A DNA stretch of 59,231 bases from Peptoniphilus_E sp964345555 (GTDB lineage Bacteria > Bacillota > Clostridia > Tissierellales > Peptoniphilaceae). The translations under genes were made by a program, and so were the position numbers. Location: assembly GCA_964345555.1 (NCBI GenBank), contig CAYFRD010000006.1, positions 1 to 59,231 on the forward strand, given 5' to 3'. Of this stretch, positions 43,278 through 52,777 are shown in pieces. The notes under the pieces were generated by a model, which had not been told where the DNA came from, made no database searches, and worked only from the letters and a program-made list of their open reading frames with translations. The number at the start of each line of letters is the position of its first letter. Within the stretch, counting starts at the first letter, position 1.

Positions 43278-44164
43278 CCTACAAAATAGAATATAAATCT
43301 GCAAATAAAATCGATGATATTGAGGCGACAGTATGGGATTGTGAAAATCCTAAAGCTTTGCTTCAAATAGCTCACGGCATGAGCGAGTATATAAACAGAT
43401 ACGAGGATTTTGCGAAATTTTTAAACATCAAGGGCATAGTGGTGGCAGGAAACAACCACTTGGGACACGGACCCGGGGCAAAGACCTTGGGATACTTCGG
43501 CGAGGGTGATGTCTGCGAGTATTTAACAGAAGATATGAAACACCTGTCTGATTATTTAATAGATAAGTATAATTTGCCGGTATACTATCTCGGTCATTCC
43601 ATGGGTTCTTTTATACTCAGGTATTTTCTGTCGAAATATACTGCGGAAAAGGCGGTGCTTATGGGCACTGGATATGTGGATAAGAGAATTGCAAACCTGC
43701 TTGTTAAATTGTCAAAACACATGATGAAAAAGCACGGCGAAAAATATGATTCCAAATTGCTCTATATGTTAACTGTGGGCGCTTATCAAATGAAAGTGCC
43801 CAAGGGAGAGATATGGCTCAGTAAAAATACTGAGAACGCCATGATGTACAAAGATGATCCCTATTGCGGATTTAATTTCACTGCAGAGGGATACATGGTT
43901 TTGGGCGAGTTATTGGAAAAAATACTTGATGAAGATATAATTTCTCAAACGTCCAAAGATATGAAGATACTCTTTGTATCGGGATCGGAAGATGCAGTTG
44001 GCGACATGAAAAAGGGGGTCATAAAGGTCTATGACTTCTATAAAAAATTAGGCTATAAAAATTTGGAAATAGAATTTTTTGAAAACATGCGTCACGAAAT
44101 ATTAAATGAAAGCGATAATATAAAAGTTTATAATAGAATATATGAATTTTTAAAGACCCGTTAA
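43274..44164 (+). CDS. Alpha/beta hydrolase, lysophospholipase-like
   Basis: 296 residues of the serine-hydrolase alpha/beta fold (Hydrolase_4 type). The nucleophile elbow is GHSMG with Ser109, and the oxyanion region is IAHGMSEYINRY. The Asp is likely in SGSEDAVG and the His in MRHEILNE. The family resembles monoacylglycerol lipase or lysophospholipase; substrate unknown. No signal peptide, so probably cytoplasmic. The terminator stem overlaps its last codons. Confidence 0.86.
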   Translation: MTYKIEYKSANKIDDIEATVWDCENPKALLQIAHGMSEYINRYEDFAKFLNIKGIVVAGNNHLGHGPGAKTLGYFGEGDVCEYLTEDMKHLSDYLIDKYNLPVYYLGHSMGSFILRYFLSKYTAEKAVLMGTGYVDKRIANLLVKLSKHMMKKHGEKYDSKLLYMLTVGAYQMKVPKGEIWLSKNTENAMMYKDDPYCGFNFTAEGYMVLGELLEKILDEDIISQTSKDMKILFVSGSEDAVGDMKKGVIKVYDFYKKLGYKNLEIEFFENMRHEILNESDNIKVYNRIYEFLKTR

Positions 44165-44181
44165 TTGATTTACGGGTCTTT
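44152..44181. terminator. Bidirectional terminator between convergent genes
   Basis: AAAGACCCGT (44152-44161) pairs with ACGGGTCTTT (44172-44181). It overlaps the stop of the hydrolase gene and sits 5 bases from the end of the convergent gene. Confidence 0.8.
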
Positions 44182-44185
44182 TGTG

Positions 44186-45202
44186 TTAGTTTATTTTCTT
44201 TAAGTCTGCTATCAAGTTGTCAATTTCTTCATCGGTGGTTCTATATGTGGTGACAAATCGCAGAATTTTTTCATCTTCAGAGTATGGAGAGATCTCAAAG
44301 GAGTTTTTCTCTGCAAGTCTTTTGATTTTTTTCGTGGGGTAGAGTATGAATACTTGATTGCTCTGCGGCTCCGCGTAAAACTTTACACCAACATCTCTAA
44401 GTGATTTTGCAAGGTAAATGCTTTTTTCATAGCTTGTTTTTCCCAATCGGTAATATAGTCCGTCTTCAAAGAGGGCTTCAAATTGTGTACCTAGAATAAA
44501 TCCCTTGGCCAGGACCGCTCCTCTTTGTTTCATATATCTCCTTATATTTCTCTTTAAATTATCGTTGACTATGACCAGTGCTTCACCGTACATGGCGCCG
44601 TTTTTAGTACCGCCCAGTGTGAATATGTCACAGATACCACAGAGGTCTTCAACTTTTATATCGGAAGCTGCAAGTCCCACCGCCATTCTGGCTCCGTCGA
44701 TATATAGGTAACAGTTCAATTCTATACAAGTATTGTAAATATCTTTTATCTCATTTAAAGAATATACTGTACCAAGTTCCGTAGTTTGGGAAATATATAC
44801 AAGTTTCGGCGAAATTGTGAATTCTTCTACCAGTTCCGAATATTTTTTTCTTATTAATCGGCTGTTGAGTTTGCCGTCTTGCGTGGTGACTGCTTCAATT
44901 TTTTTGCCTGCGGCTTCAATTGATCCTGCTTCGTGGGCATTGATATGACCTGTGGTCGCTGCTATTATACCTTCGTAGGGGAGCAAGTTGGCGGTTATGG
45001 CTATGATGTTGGCAATGGTTCCGCCGCTTAAAAATTCTATTTCAATATCTTCTCTTTTTAAATCTCTCTTGATCAAGTTCTTTGCGCCTTCAGTGTAGGA
45101 GTCGAAACCGTACCCCACATTGCCCTTGGGATTTACCTCGCTTATCTTCTCAAGCACTTTTTCGTGGCACAAATCGTTATAGTCGTTTAAAAACACATTC
45201 AT
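44186..45202 (-). CDS. Threonine-aldolase-like PLP enzyme (beta-eliminating lyase family)
   Basis: 338 residues of PLP fold type I. It has FLSGGTIANIIAITANLLPYEGIIAA for the phosphate loop, THVNAHEAGSIEA-like TGHINAHEAGS with the His that stacks on PLP, YIDGARMAVGLAAS with the Asp, and TLGGTKNGAMYGEALVI with the Schiff-base Lys. It closely fits low-specificity L-threonine aldolases, which split threonine to glycine and acetaldehyde. Divergent from the aminotransferase gene. Confidence 0.85.
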   Translation of the reverse strand: MNVFLNDYNDLCHEKVLEKISEVNPKGNVGYGFDSYTEGAKNLIKRDLKREDIEIEFLSGGTIANIIAITANLLPYEGIIAATTGHINAHEAGSIEAAGKKIEAVTTQDGKLNSRLIRKKYSELVEEFTISPKLVYISQTTELGTVYSLNEIKDIYNTCIELNCYLYIDGARMAVGLAASDIKVEDLCGICDIFTLGGTKNGAMYGEALVIVNDNLKRNIRRYMKQRGAVLAKGFILGTQFEALFEDGLYYRLGKTSYEKSIYLAKSLRDVGVKFYAEPQSNQVFILYPTKKIKRLAEKNSFEISPYSEDEKILRFVTTYRTTDEEIDNLIADLKKIN

Positions 45203-45261
45203 TTATCTCACCTCAATGTTATAATTATTATATTACTTATTGGCGGGAAAGGAAGATTAAA

Positions 45262-46344
45262 ATGAAAAATAAACACGGAGCGAATATCTTCGAGATATCC
45301 AGGCAGTACGGATATGACTTAAAAGATATTGCGGATTTTTCCTCAAATATAAATCCCATGGGTGCAAGTGAGAGGGCAAAGAGATATTTAATTCAAAATA
45401 TAGACATGGTCAGTACCTACCCGGATACAGACTATGTGGAATTAAAAAAAGCCATATCACAGTATTCCGGAGCAAAAGTTGAAAACATACTCCTGTTCGG
45501 CGGGACTACGGAGGGCATAGTTAATTATATAAAACTCATAAATCCTAAGAAGGCAATGCTCCTGTCTCCTTGTTATTCCGAATATGAAAATGAACTCAAA
45601 AAAATAAATGCCGAAATATTTTATTACAATTTAATGGAAGAACATGAATTTAAAATAAATGTTGAGGATATAATTGACCAAATTCAAAAAAATCATATTG
45701 ATATATTGGTCTTTGCAAATCCAAATAATCCCACGGGAACGATTTTAAAAAGAGATGAGATAGAGAAGATACTACAGAACACAAATGTGAAAATCCTGCT
45801 GGATGAAACCTACGTGGAATTCACAGACACCCAAGTGTTTTCATCCGTGCCTCTCACGGAACGGTATGAAAATCTGCTGGTAATGCGCGGGGTCAGCAAA
45901 TTCTTCGCAATGCCGGGAATCAGGTTGGGTTATGGAGTTAGTAGTTCGCAAGGGATAAAAGATGCGGTGAACAATGCGGAGATCCTTTGGAATATAAATA
46001 TTTTCGCTGACATAATGGGCAGAGAATCTTTTTTAGACAGCCAATATCAAAAAGAAGTTTATGAATTTATCTCCGATCAACGTAAAATTATGGTGCAGGA
46101 GCTGAAAAAAATAGAGGATATAAGGGTATTTAATTCCTATGGTAACTTCATACTTACAAAAATATTAAATGATAAGAATTCGGTTGAATTGAGAGAACAC
46201 CTGCTTAAATACGGAATGGTAGTGAGAGATTGCTCCGGATTTAAAAATTTAAGTGAAAAGTATTTCAGATTCTGCATATTGAAGGAAAGACAAAATCAAG
46301 AACTGTTGAGGAGAATAGAGGAATTTTTCCTGAAAAAGGGATAA
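45262..46344 (+). CDS. PLP-dependent aminotransferase, CobD/HisC-like
   Basis: 360 residues from the ATG at 45262 (GGGAAAGGAAG site); an earlier frame start at 45082 would run through the divergent gene. It begins HGANIFEISRQYGYDLKDIADFSSNINPMG, typical of threonine-phosphate decarboxylase CobD. PLP motifs: FGGTTEGIVNYI, FANPNNPTGTIL, LLDETYVEF and RGVSKFFAMPGIRLGYG with the catalytic Lys. No cobalamin genes are near, so histidinol-phosphate-type or other amino acid transamination is possible. Confidence 0.82.
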   Translation: MKNKHGANIFEISRQYGYDLKDIADFSSNINPMGASERAKRYLIQNIDMVSTYPDTDYVELKKAISQYSGAKVENILLFGGTTEGIVNYIKLINPKKAMLLSPCYSEYENELKKINAEIFYYNLMEEHEFKINVEDIIDQIQKNHIDILVFANPNNPTGTILKRDEIEKILQNTNVKILLDETYVEFTDTQVFSSVPLTERYENLLVMRGVSKFFAMPGIRLGYGVSSSQGIKDAVNNAEILWNINIFADIMGRESFLDSQYQKEVYEFISDQRKIMVQELKKIEDIRVFNSYGNFILTKILNDKNSVELREHLLKYGMVVRDCSGFKNLSEKYFRFCILKERQNQELLRRIEEFFLKKG

Positions 46345-46451
46345 TTGTCCGAATTTATACACAATCTTAACAATTTCTTAATTATGTTGTTATAAAATCT
46401 AAATAGATATGAATTATAATAAAAATATAAACTAGGAGAGGAGAAAGCGTT

Positions 46452-47056
46452 GTGGATAAAATGCAAAATAAATCAAATATAAAATATTGGCTCAATGTCG
46501 CAGCTATAATATCCACCATACTTTGTTTAGGATTTGTGTATTATGGATTTAAAATAGGCATATTCACATCCGAAAATGAACTTGCGAGCTTTTTACTTAA
46601 ATTCGGAATACTGGCTCCCGTGATCATGATAGCACTTCAAGCGTTGCAAGTCATATTCCCCGTGGTGCCTTTCGCCATGGGATTGGTGGTCAGCGTGTTG
46701 CTATTCGGTCCTGTGAAAGGATTTATATATAATTATATAGGAATATCCATGGGCTCCATAATAGCCTTTTTAATAGCTAAAAAATACGGAGTGGACGTAT
46801 TGAAACTTTTATTCAATGAAAAAACCGTCGATAAATACAGAAAAATAGGAGCAAGCAAGAAGTTTGTCAGATTTTTTACCATGGCGATATTTTTCCCATA
46901 GCTCCGGACGATTTTCTGTGCTACCTGGCAGGAACTACAAAGATGAAACTGGAAACCTTCGTTCCCATAATACTGTTGGGCAAACCGCTGTCCCTTGCTT
47001 GTTACAGCTTCGGTCTTAATTTCTTGACAAAGTACGTGACGGCATTTGTGAAATAG
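46452..47056 (+). pseudogene. TVP38/TMEM64 (VTT) family membrane protein, frameshifted
   Basis: Membrane protein of the VTT/DedA-like family. The frame from the GTG at 46452 (GGAGAGG site) covers the helices and the family motif up to MAIFFP, then stops at 46899-46901. Another frame continues at once with PIAPDDFLCYLAGTTKMKLETF to a TAG at 47054-47056. Restoring one T in the T5 run near 46891 would rejoin them as AIFFPIAPDD, the usual sequence. So a one-base loss in a homopolymer broke the gene, or it is a sequencing error. The following glycosyltransferase starts 8 bases after. Confidence 0.78.
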
Positions 47057-47064
47057 GTGGTAGT

Positions 47065-48069
47065 ATGAAAGTTTTATTATATACAAAGAATCAAAAACTC
47101 ATAGATAAAAGCGGAGTGGGAAAGGCCGTTGAACACCAAAAAAAAGCTCTGGACAGCTTGGGCATAAAGTATACCACAGACTCCAAGGATGATTTTGATA
47201 TAGTTCAAATCAACACAGTCTTCCCCGCATCTCTATACACAAGTTTGAAATCCAAGAAGAATAAAATCCCTGTGGTCTATTATGCACACTCGACGGAAGA
47301 GGACTTCAAAGAATCTTTTGTAGGATCCAATTTATTGGCACCTATATTCAAAGCGTGGATAAGCCTTTGCTACAATTCGGGAGATGTGATAATCACGCCT
47401 ACGGAATATTCCAAAAGACTTTTAAAAAGCTATAAGAATATCAAGAAACCCATAATCAGTCTGTCCAATGGAATAGACACTCAGTTCTACAAATACGATG
47501 AGGAGAATAAAAATAGATTCAGGGAAAAGTACTCCATATCTCCCGATGACAAAGTGGTTATGTCTGCGGGACACTATATCGAGAGAAAGGGAATTATAGA
47601 ATTCGTTCAACTGGCTAAAGAACTACCTCAATACGAATTTTATTGGTTTGGCTATACAAGTCCTGCAATAGTAACCAAGGAAGTGAAGACCGCCATTGAA
47701 ACACAGTTGCCCAATCTACATTTCCCCGGATATGTCAGCAAGGAAGAATTAAGAGACGCCTATACAGGCTCAGATCTGTTTTTGTTTTTGACTCATGAAG
47801 AAACGGAAGGCATAGTGCTTCTTGAAGCCTTGGCATCCAAGGTGCCGATATTGGTCAGGGACATACCCGTATTTGAAAACTGGCTAAAAGACGGAGTAAA
47901 CTCCTACAAAGCACAAAATCTCGAGGAATTTAAAGATAAAATCAAGCTCATACTGGAACACAAAATTCCCGATCTCACTGAGGGTGGATACCAATTGGCT
48001 CTTTCAAGAGATTTGAAGAACATAGGAAAAGAACTTAAAAAAATTTACAGTTCTAGAAAATTAGCATAA
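47065..48069 (+). CDS. GT4-type glycosyltransferase
   Basis: 334 residues of the GT-B fold, family 4. The N-terminal domain has KSGVGKAVEHQKKALDSLG and YYAHSTEEDF; the C-terminal nucleotide-sugar site has SNGIDTQFY, GHYIERKGIIEFVQLAKELP and the E-x7-E motif in EETEGIVLLEALA. It resembles lipid glucosyltransferases that act on diacylglycerol at the inner membrane face, often encoded near a membrane protein as here. The acceptor is unproven. Confidence 0.86.
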   Translation: MKVLLYTKNQKLIDKSGVGKAVEHQKKALDSLGIKYTTDSKDDFDIVQINTVFPASLYTSLKSKKNKIPVVYYAHSTEEDFKESFVGSNLLAPIFKAWISLCYNSGDVIITPTEYSKRLLKSYKNIKKPIISLSNGIDTQFYKYDEENKNRFREKYSISPDDKVVMSAGHYIERKGIIEFVQLAKELPQYEFYWFGYTSPAIVTKEVKTAIETQLPNLHFPGYVSKEELRDAYTGSDLFLFLTHEETEGIVLLEALASKVPILVRDIPVFENWLKDGVNSYKAQNLEEFKDKIKLILEHKIPDLTEGGYQLALSRDLKNIGKELKKIYSSRKLA

Positions 48070-48097
48070 AATTTAATAAAATGATTTAATATTTGTA

Positions 48098-48145
48098 AAC
48101 TCTCTTTTATAGGCAACCCTCCTTTATCTAAAAGAGAGTTTTTTA
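48098..48145. terminator. Terminator after the glycosyltransferase gene
   Basis: AACTCTCTTTTA (48098-48109) pairs perfectly with TAAAAGAGAGTT (48129-48140), followed by a T run. Confidence 0.88.
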
Positions 48146-48474
48146 TATGAAGAATGTTCTAAGTCAGACCGAGAATTCTCCTATAATTTTAAGTTTATTT
48201 TGAGGAAATAAAATCAAATATGTCATTATATGAACATTATAAAAATAAGATGTAAATTTATTATTTTTAAAAATTCAAACTTTATTTATAGTATAATTTC
48301 ATAAGCTAAAAGATTTGCTACAAGAAATCACAAAAGTGGCGGTATTCAATTGAAATTATCGCATTTGCAACCGGCAGTTAACAAAGTTCAAAGACGGCTT
48401 TATAGAATGCAACTCATAATTTTGCTAATATTGACCCTAAGGAAAGACGAGATAATAAGTGAAAGGAGTTAATT
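48146..48474. other. Intergenic region upstream of the XRE regulator
   Basis: AT-rich, with a TATAAT-like -10 at 48292-48297 and a GGAG site just before 48475. A 40-codon frame from a TTG at about 48350 to the TAA before the XRE gene reads as basic protein (HLQPAVNKVQRRLYRMQLI), but it has no ribosome site. It may be a gene remnant or chance. Confidence 0.45.
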
Positions 48475-49464
48475 ATGATACTAGCTGAAAAAATATTAAA
48501 ACACAGAAAAGAAAAGGGCTGGTCACAGGAGGATCTGGCATACAAATTAAATGTATCAAGGCAATCCATATCCAAGTGGGAAAGTGGAGCCTCAATTCCC
48601 GACATTGAAAGAGTGATATTGATGTCGGAGATTTTCGAAGTGAGCACCGATTACCTGCTCAAGGACGAAGTGGACATAGTGGAAAATGACGGAGAGTACA
48701 CTCCTGACACGGTGAATAAAAATTTAAGAAGAATAACCCTTGAAGAAGCCAATGAATTTATGCAGTTTAGCGAAAAACATTCAAGGATGGTGGCAATGGG
48801 AGTTGTCCTTTGTATACTTAGTCCTGTGCTATTAATAGTACTCAGCCAACTATCAGAGGCGAAAAAATTGAATATCGGTGAAAATATTGCGCAAGCGGCT
48901 GGATTAGTTATGCTTTTTCTTATGGTTTCAGCAGCTGTATCGATCTTTATAAGCTTCTCTTTTAAGATGGATGATTATAAATATTTTGAAGAGGAATATT
49001 TTGAGCTTGAATACGGAATAGCGGGTATTGCGGAAGCTAAAAAGGAAAAGTTCAAGCCATACTATACAAAATCGATAATCACAGGTGTGGCATTTTATAT
49101 ACTGTGTTCGGTTCCTTTGATAATGGCAGCTGCCTTGGGATTGTCGGAGACCGTTCAAAATTTATGCCTAGTACTGCTTTTATTTGCTGTTGCTTTTGGA
49201 ACTTTTATCATCATAAGAGCGGACGGAATAATATCTTCCTATGACAAAATTCTGGAAGAGGGGGACTATACGGAAGAGAAAAAATTGGAAAATAAAAGAA
49301 ACAAACCTATTTCTGAAATATACTGGATAATCGCCACAGTTATTTATCTTGCATGGAGTTTCTATACCTTTAAATGGGGATTTACATGGATAGTATGGCC
49401 CGTTGCAGGAGTGTTGTACTTGGCAGTGATGCAATTAGCTATAATACTTAGAAATAGAAAATAA
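48475..49464 (+). CDS. XRE-type HTH regulator with membrane domain
   Basis: 329 residues. Residues 1-65 form a classic Cro/C1 helix-turn-helix (KHRKEKGWSQEDLAYKLNVSRQSISKWESGASIPDIERV). The rest has a linker and about five transmembrane helices (near 105-128, 145-165, 205-225, 232-252, 275-325 as a pair). Membrane-anchored XRE regulators are common in Firmicutes, but their signals are mostly unknown. It stands alone. Confidence 0.86.
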   Translation: MILAEKILKHRKEKGWSQEDLAYKLNVSRQSISKWESGASIPDIERVILMSEIFEVSTDYLLKDEVDIVENDGEYTPDTVNKNLRRITLEEANEFMQFSEKHSRMVAMGVVLCILSPVLLIVLSQLSEAKKLNIGENIAQAAGLVMLFLMVSAAVSIFISFSFKMDDYKYFEEEYFELEYGIAGIAEAKKEKFKPYYTKSIITGVAFYILCSVPLIMAAALGLSETVQNLCLVLLLFAVAFGTFIIIRADGIISSYDKILEEGDYTEEKKLENKRNKPISEIYWIIATVIYLAWSFYTFKWGFTWIVWPVAGVLYLAVMQLAIILRNRK

Positions 49465-49546
49465 AGAAATTGTGGTCTAATCTGTTGTCTTGTGGTATTA
49501 TTTGTAGAAATATTCTAAACGAAAAAAGATCTGTAAAGGAGAAAAT

Positions 49547-49996
49547 ATGAAACTTAATATAAAGAAGATGGAAGACTTCAGTACATTTGAACTACATGAT
49601 ATATATGTAATGAGGGTGGAGGTCTTCGTCGTGGAACAAAAATGTCCCTACCGGGAGATTGATGATATAGACAGGGATGCATACCACATTTATTTCAAAG
49701 ATAACGGTGAAATCAAAGCATACTTGAGATTGTTTGAAGATGATAAAACATCCGGTAAATATCATATCGGAAGAGTGATTTCAACGCATAGGAGAAAGGG
49801 ATTTGCAAGCAAATTATTAAGAGAAGCCATTGATTTTACGATGGAGGAATTGAAGGGAGAAACAATTGAGTTGGAGGCACAGACCTACGCTCGTAGTCTA
49901 TATGAAAAATTAGGATTTGAACAAACCTCGGATCCTTTTTTAGAAGATGGCATAGAACACATAAGAATGGAACTTAAATTAAAAAAAGATAAATAA
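49547..49996 (+). CDS. ElaA-type GNAT acetyltransferase
   Basis: 149 residues. FELHDIYVMRVEVFVVEQKCPYREIDDIDRDAYHI matches the ElaA group of GCN5-related acetyltransferases, and GRVISTHRRKGFASKLLREAIDF is the acetyl-CoA loop (R-x-x-G-x-A). GAGAAAATATG context with AAAGGAG as ribosome site. Substrate unknown. Confidence 0.86.
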   Translation: MKLNIKKMEDFSTFELHDIYVMRVEVFVVEQKCPYREIDDIDRDAYHIYFKDNGEIKAYLRLFEDDKTSGKYHIGRVISTHRRKGFASKLLREAIDFTMEELKGETIELEAQTYARSLYEKLGFEQTSDPFLEDGIEHIRMELKLKKDK

Positions 49997-50010
49997 AAAA
50001 TGTAAAATGC

Positions 50011-50052
50011 GGGAGAATTCAATTTCTTAATATGAAACTAAATTCTCCTTTT
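50011..50052. terminator. Terminator after the ElaA-type gene
   Basis: GGAGAATT (50011-50018) pairs with AATTCTCC (50041-50048), with a further TTTC/GAAA pairing in the loop and T residues after. The dpp promoter begins 7 bases downstream. Confidence 0.8.
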
Positions 50053-50058
50053 AAAATC

Positions 50059-50087
50059 TTGACAAAAACAATAGTTAATACTATAAT
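50059..50087 (+). promoter_or_regulatory. Consensus promoter of the peptide-uptake operon
   Basis: TTGACA (50059-50064) and TATAAT (50082-50087) with exactly 17 bases between: a perfect sigma-A consensus. Predicted start near 50094 leaves a short leader with AAGGAGG before the binding-protein gene. High expression is expected unless a repressor acts. Confidence 0.88.
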
Positions 50088-50138
50088 TAGACAAATACTT
50101 TAGTTAATTGCATTAAAATCAACCTAAAGGAGGAAGAA

Positions 50139-51764
50139 ATGAAGAACTTATTTAAAAAATTAACTTTATTATTTGCACTTATGTTTTTGTTGACAGCTTG
50201 CGGAGGAAACAAAACCGCAGATGAAGGTGGAAATGCAGCTGAAGGAGCAGAAACAAATGCAGAGCAAACAGCGGACAGCGGAGAACCGAAGATCATAAAA
50301 TATGCATCACAATATCCTGACATGGATTCACTGGATGTACATAAATATACCACAACGGATGTAATACTTCCCGCACAAAATATTTGTGAACCGCTTCTAC
50401 AATACGATGAAAACAAAGAATTAAAACCGCTTCTATTGGCAGAGATGCCAACTACCGAAGATGGAAAAATCTACAACTTCAAACTTGCTGAAGGTATTAA
50501 ATTCCACGATGGAACAGAACTTACAAGCAAGGATGTGGAATTTACTTTCAACAGAATTTTCAATCCCGAAACTCAAAACTTGAACACTTGGCTTGTGGAC
50601 ATGATCAAGGGAGCTAATGATATGCTTGAAGGAAAAGCTGATACTTTGGCGGGATTTACAGTAATTGACGACTATAACTTCACAATTGAACTGGAAATGC
50701 CCTATGCACCATTCCTAAGCGTACTGTCCTGTGAACAGAACATGATTTATCCCAAGGATGCCTGTGAAGCAGCAGGTGACATGTGGGGTATTGATACTTT
50801 TATAGGTACGGGTCCTTTCAAATTGGAAGAATTCGTAGGCAAAGACTACATGCATGCAGTCAGATACGATGAATATCACGGTGAACCTGCGAAGGTTGAT
50901 GAACTTTACATCTACAACATGGATGCAAATACAAGTGCCATGGAATATGAAGCGGGCAACCTCAACTTGGTTCAAGTTGAAACAAAGATGGTAGAACCCT
51001 ACAAGACAGAAGAATTCAAAGACCAATTGGTAAGACACGAATTGATGGGTATTATTTCGCTTAACCTGAACGTAAATATGCCACCCCTTGACAACCAAAC
51101 AGTTCGTCAAGCAATATCCTATGCAATTGATAAAGATGCCATAGTTGCCAACTATCTACAAGGAAATGCAGTTCCAGCTAAGAGTATAATACCTCCCGGA
51201 ATAATGGCATATCCTGAAGATAGAGAAGCAAACAAGTACGACCCCGAAAAAGCTAAGGAACTTTTAGCGCAAGCAGGATTCCCTGACGGAATAAGTCTTG
51301 AAACCTATGTAGTTGAAAAGGACGAAGCTGCCGACATCGCAGTAGTGCTTCAAGAACAACTGAAGGCTTCAAACATCGACTTAAAGATAAACTTGGTAGA
51401 CCAAGCAACTTATGTTGACATCCGTAAAGCGGGAGAAGTTCAATGTCCCATACTCACATGGTACAAAGACATGCCCGACCCTGACAACTTCACCTACACA
51501 TTCTATTTTTCAGAAGGAGCTCAACTGTTCTCATCTAATTGGAATGATCCCGAATCGGATGAACTTATGATTCAAGGAAGATCTCTGCCTGAAGAAGAAA
51601 GATTGCCAGTATATGAAAAACTTGAAAAGATATTAATTGAAGACAAGGTAGCAACAGTGCCGCTTTACAATCCTATATTCTATTACCTGAAAGCACCGGA
51701 ACTTCAAGGTGTTCAACACTTTGACGCAATGATAAGATTTAACAACGCAGATATAGTAGAATAA
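50139..51764 (+). CDS. Peptide ABC transporter substrate-binding lipoprotein (family 5)
   Basis: 541 residues: signal peptide with lipobox (LLTAC, Cys21), a short low-complexity linker, then the SBP family 5 (DppA/OppA) fold with FKLAEGIKFHDGTELTSKDVEFTFNRI, GTGPFKLEEF and RQAISYAIDKDAIVANYLQGNAVPA. It binds small peptides outside the cell for import by the next four gene products. With the epimerase and transglutaminase-like genes downstream, cell-wall peptides are likely ligands (inference). Confidence 0.9.
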   Translation: MKNLFKKLTLLFALMFLLTACGGNKTADEGGNAAEGAETNAEQTADSGEPKIIKYASQYPDMDSLDVHKYTTTDVILPAQNICEPLLQYDENKELKPLLLAEMPTTEDGKIYNFKLAEGIKFHDGTELTSKDVEFTFNRIFNPETQNLNTWLVDMIKGANDMLEGKADTLAGFTVIDDYNFTIELEMPYAPFLSVLSCEQNMIYPKDACEAAGDMWGIDTFIGTGPFKLEEFVGKDYMHAVRYDEYHGEPAKVDELYIYNMDANTSAMEYEAGNLNLVQVETKMVEPYKTEEFKDQLVRHELMGIISLNLNVNMPPLDNQTVRQAISYAIDKDAIVANYLQGNAVPAKSIIPPGIMAYPEDREANKYDPEKAKELLAQAGFPDGISLETYVVEKDEAADIAVVLQEQLKASNIDLKINLVDQATYVDIRKAGEVQCPILTWYKDMPDPDNFTYTFYFSEGAQLFSSNWNDPESDELMIQGRSLPEEERLPVYEKLEKILIEDKVATVPLYNPIFYYLKAPELQGVQHFDAMIRFNNADIVE

Positions 51765-51787
51765 AACAAATTAATAATATAAGTCAT

Positions 51788-51804
51788 ATCCCCGTTCAGG
51801 GGAT
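51788..51804 (+). promoter_or_regulatory. Intercistronic hairpin after the binding-protein gene
   Basis: ATCCCC (51788-51793) pairs with GGGGAT (51799-51804) over a 5-base loop, with no strong T run. Such hairpins often stabilise the abundant binding-protein message or reduce readthrough to the permease genes. Confidence 0.6.
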
Positions 51805-51843
51805 TGATTTATATTTAAGAGAGTTATTTACAGAGGTGGAATT

Positions 51844-52776
51844 TTGAGCAGATATTTAATCAACAGATTGTTACAGACTGTGGTGGTACTCATAGGCGTT
51901 ACACTTCTTACCTTCATAATGGTAAATGTGGCGCCCGGTGATCCTGTGGCTGTAATGATGGAGAAAAAAGCTGATGCTGCAACCATAGAGCGTATAAGAG
52001 AACAAATGGGACTTAACGATTCCTATCCTGAACAATATATACGCTTTGTAAAAAGTGCGGCTGTGGGAGATTTCGGGGACTCCTATTTTCAAAAACTTCC
52101 CGTGAGCACTCTTCTTTCAAGAGGATTCAAAGTAACAGGTACGCTTTCTCTATTTGTGCTGCTGTTTTCAATAGTTTTCGGACTTGTCATGGGACTATTG
52201 GCGGCAGTTTTTCGAGGGAAGCTTTTGGACAAGATAATAATGTTCATCTCGACATTGGGAATGGCGATGCCTTCCTTCTTTTTGGCTATGGTACTTCAAC
52301 TTATATTCGGACTTAAATTTAAGATGTTGCCAATATCGGGATTGAAATCCGGACTTCATTATATTTTACCTACAATTTCGCTGGGCATGATTTATGGGGC
52401 ATCAATTGCCAGACTTACCAGAACCAACATGCTTGATGCTTTGAATAAGGACTATATAAGGACAGCTAGGGCAAAGGGTGTGAAGGAAAGAAAAATAGTA
52501 TTGGTTCACGGACTTAAAAATGCGGCGATTCCCATACTGACTTATTTGGGCACACTTATCAAGAACATACTGGGAGGATCTGTACTTGTGGAAACTGTTT
52601 TTGCCATAAACGGTATAGGCAAGCTCTTGGTAGAAGGAATTATGAAGAGAGATATACCTGTAATACAAGGTTGTACGATATATATTGCGGTGATTTTCGT
52701 AGTTGTCAACCTATTGATAGACTTGGCTTACGGCTTCATAGATCCGAGAATAAGAATTACAAAGGGAGACAGCTGA
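51844..52776 (+). CDS. Peptide ABC transporter permease (DppB-like)
   Basis: 310 residues, six membrane helices, typical start RYLINRLLQTVVVLIGVTLLTFIMVNVAPGDP. The coupling loop RTARAKGVKERKIVLVHGLKNAAIPILTYLG is the EAA motif. Start is TTG at 51844, favoured by the GAGGTGG site a few bases before. Followed after one base by the second permease gene. Confidence 0.9.
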   Translation: MSRYLINRLLQTVVVLIGVTLLTFIMVNVAPGDPVAVMMEKKADAATIERIREQMGLNDSYPEQYIRFVKSAAVGDFGDSYFQKLPVSTLLSRGFKVTGTLSLFVLLFSIVFGLVMGLLAAVFRGKLLDKIIMFISTLGMAMPSFFLAMVLQLIFGLKFKMLPISGLKSGLHYILPTISLGMIYGASIARLTRTNMLDALNKDYIRTARAKGVKERKIVLVHGLKNAAIPILTYLGTLIKNILGGSVLVETVFAINGIGKLLVEGIMKRDIPVIQGCTIYIAVIFVVVNLLIDLAYGFIDPRIRITKGDS

Positions 52777-52777
52777 T

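Noticed and set aside
45082..45261. N-terminal extension of the aminotransferase
   Set aside because: It overlaps the divergent threonine-aldolase-like gene, is basic and not protein-like, and the true start at 45262 has a ribosome site and the family N-terminus.
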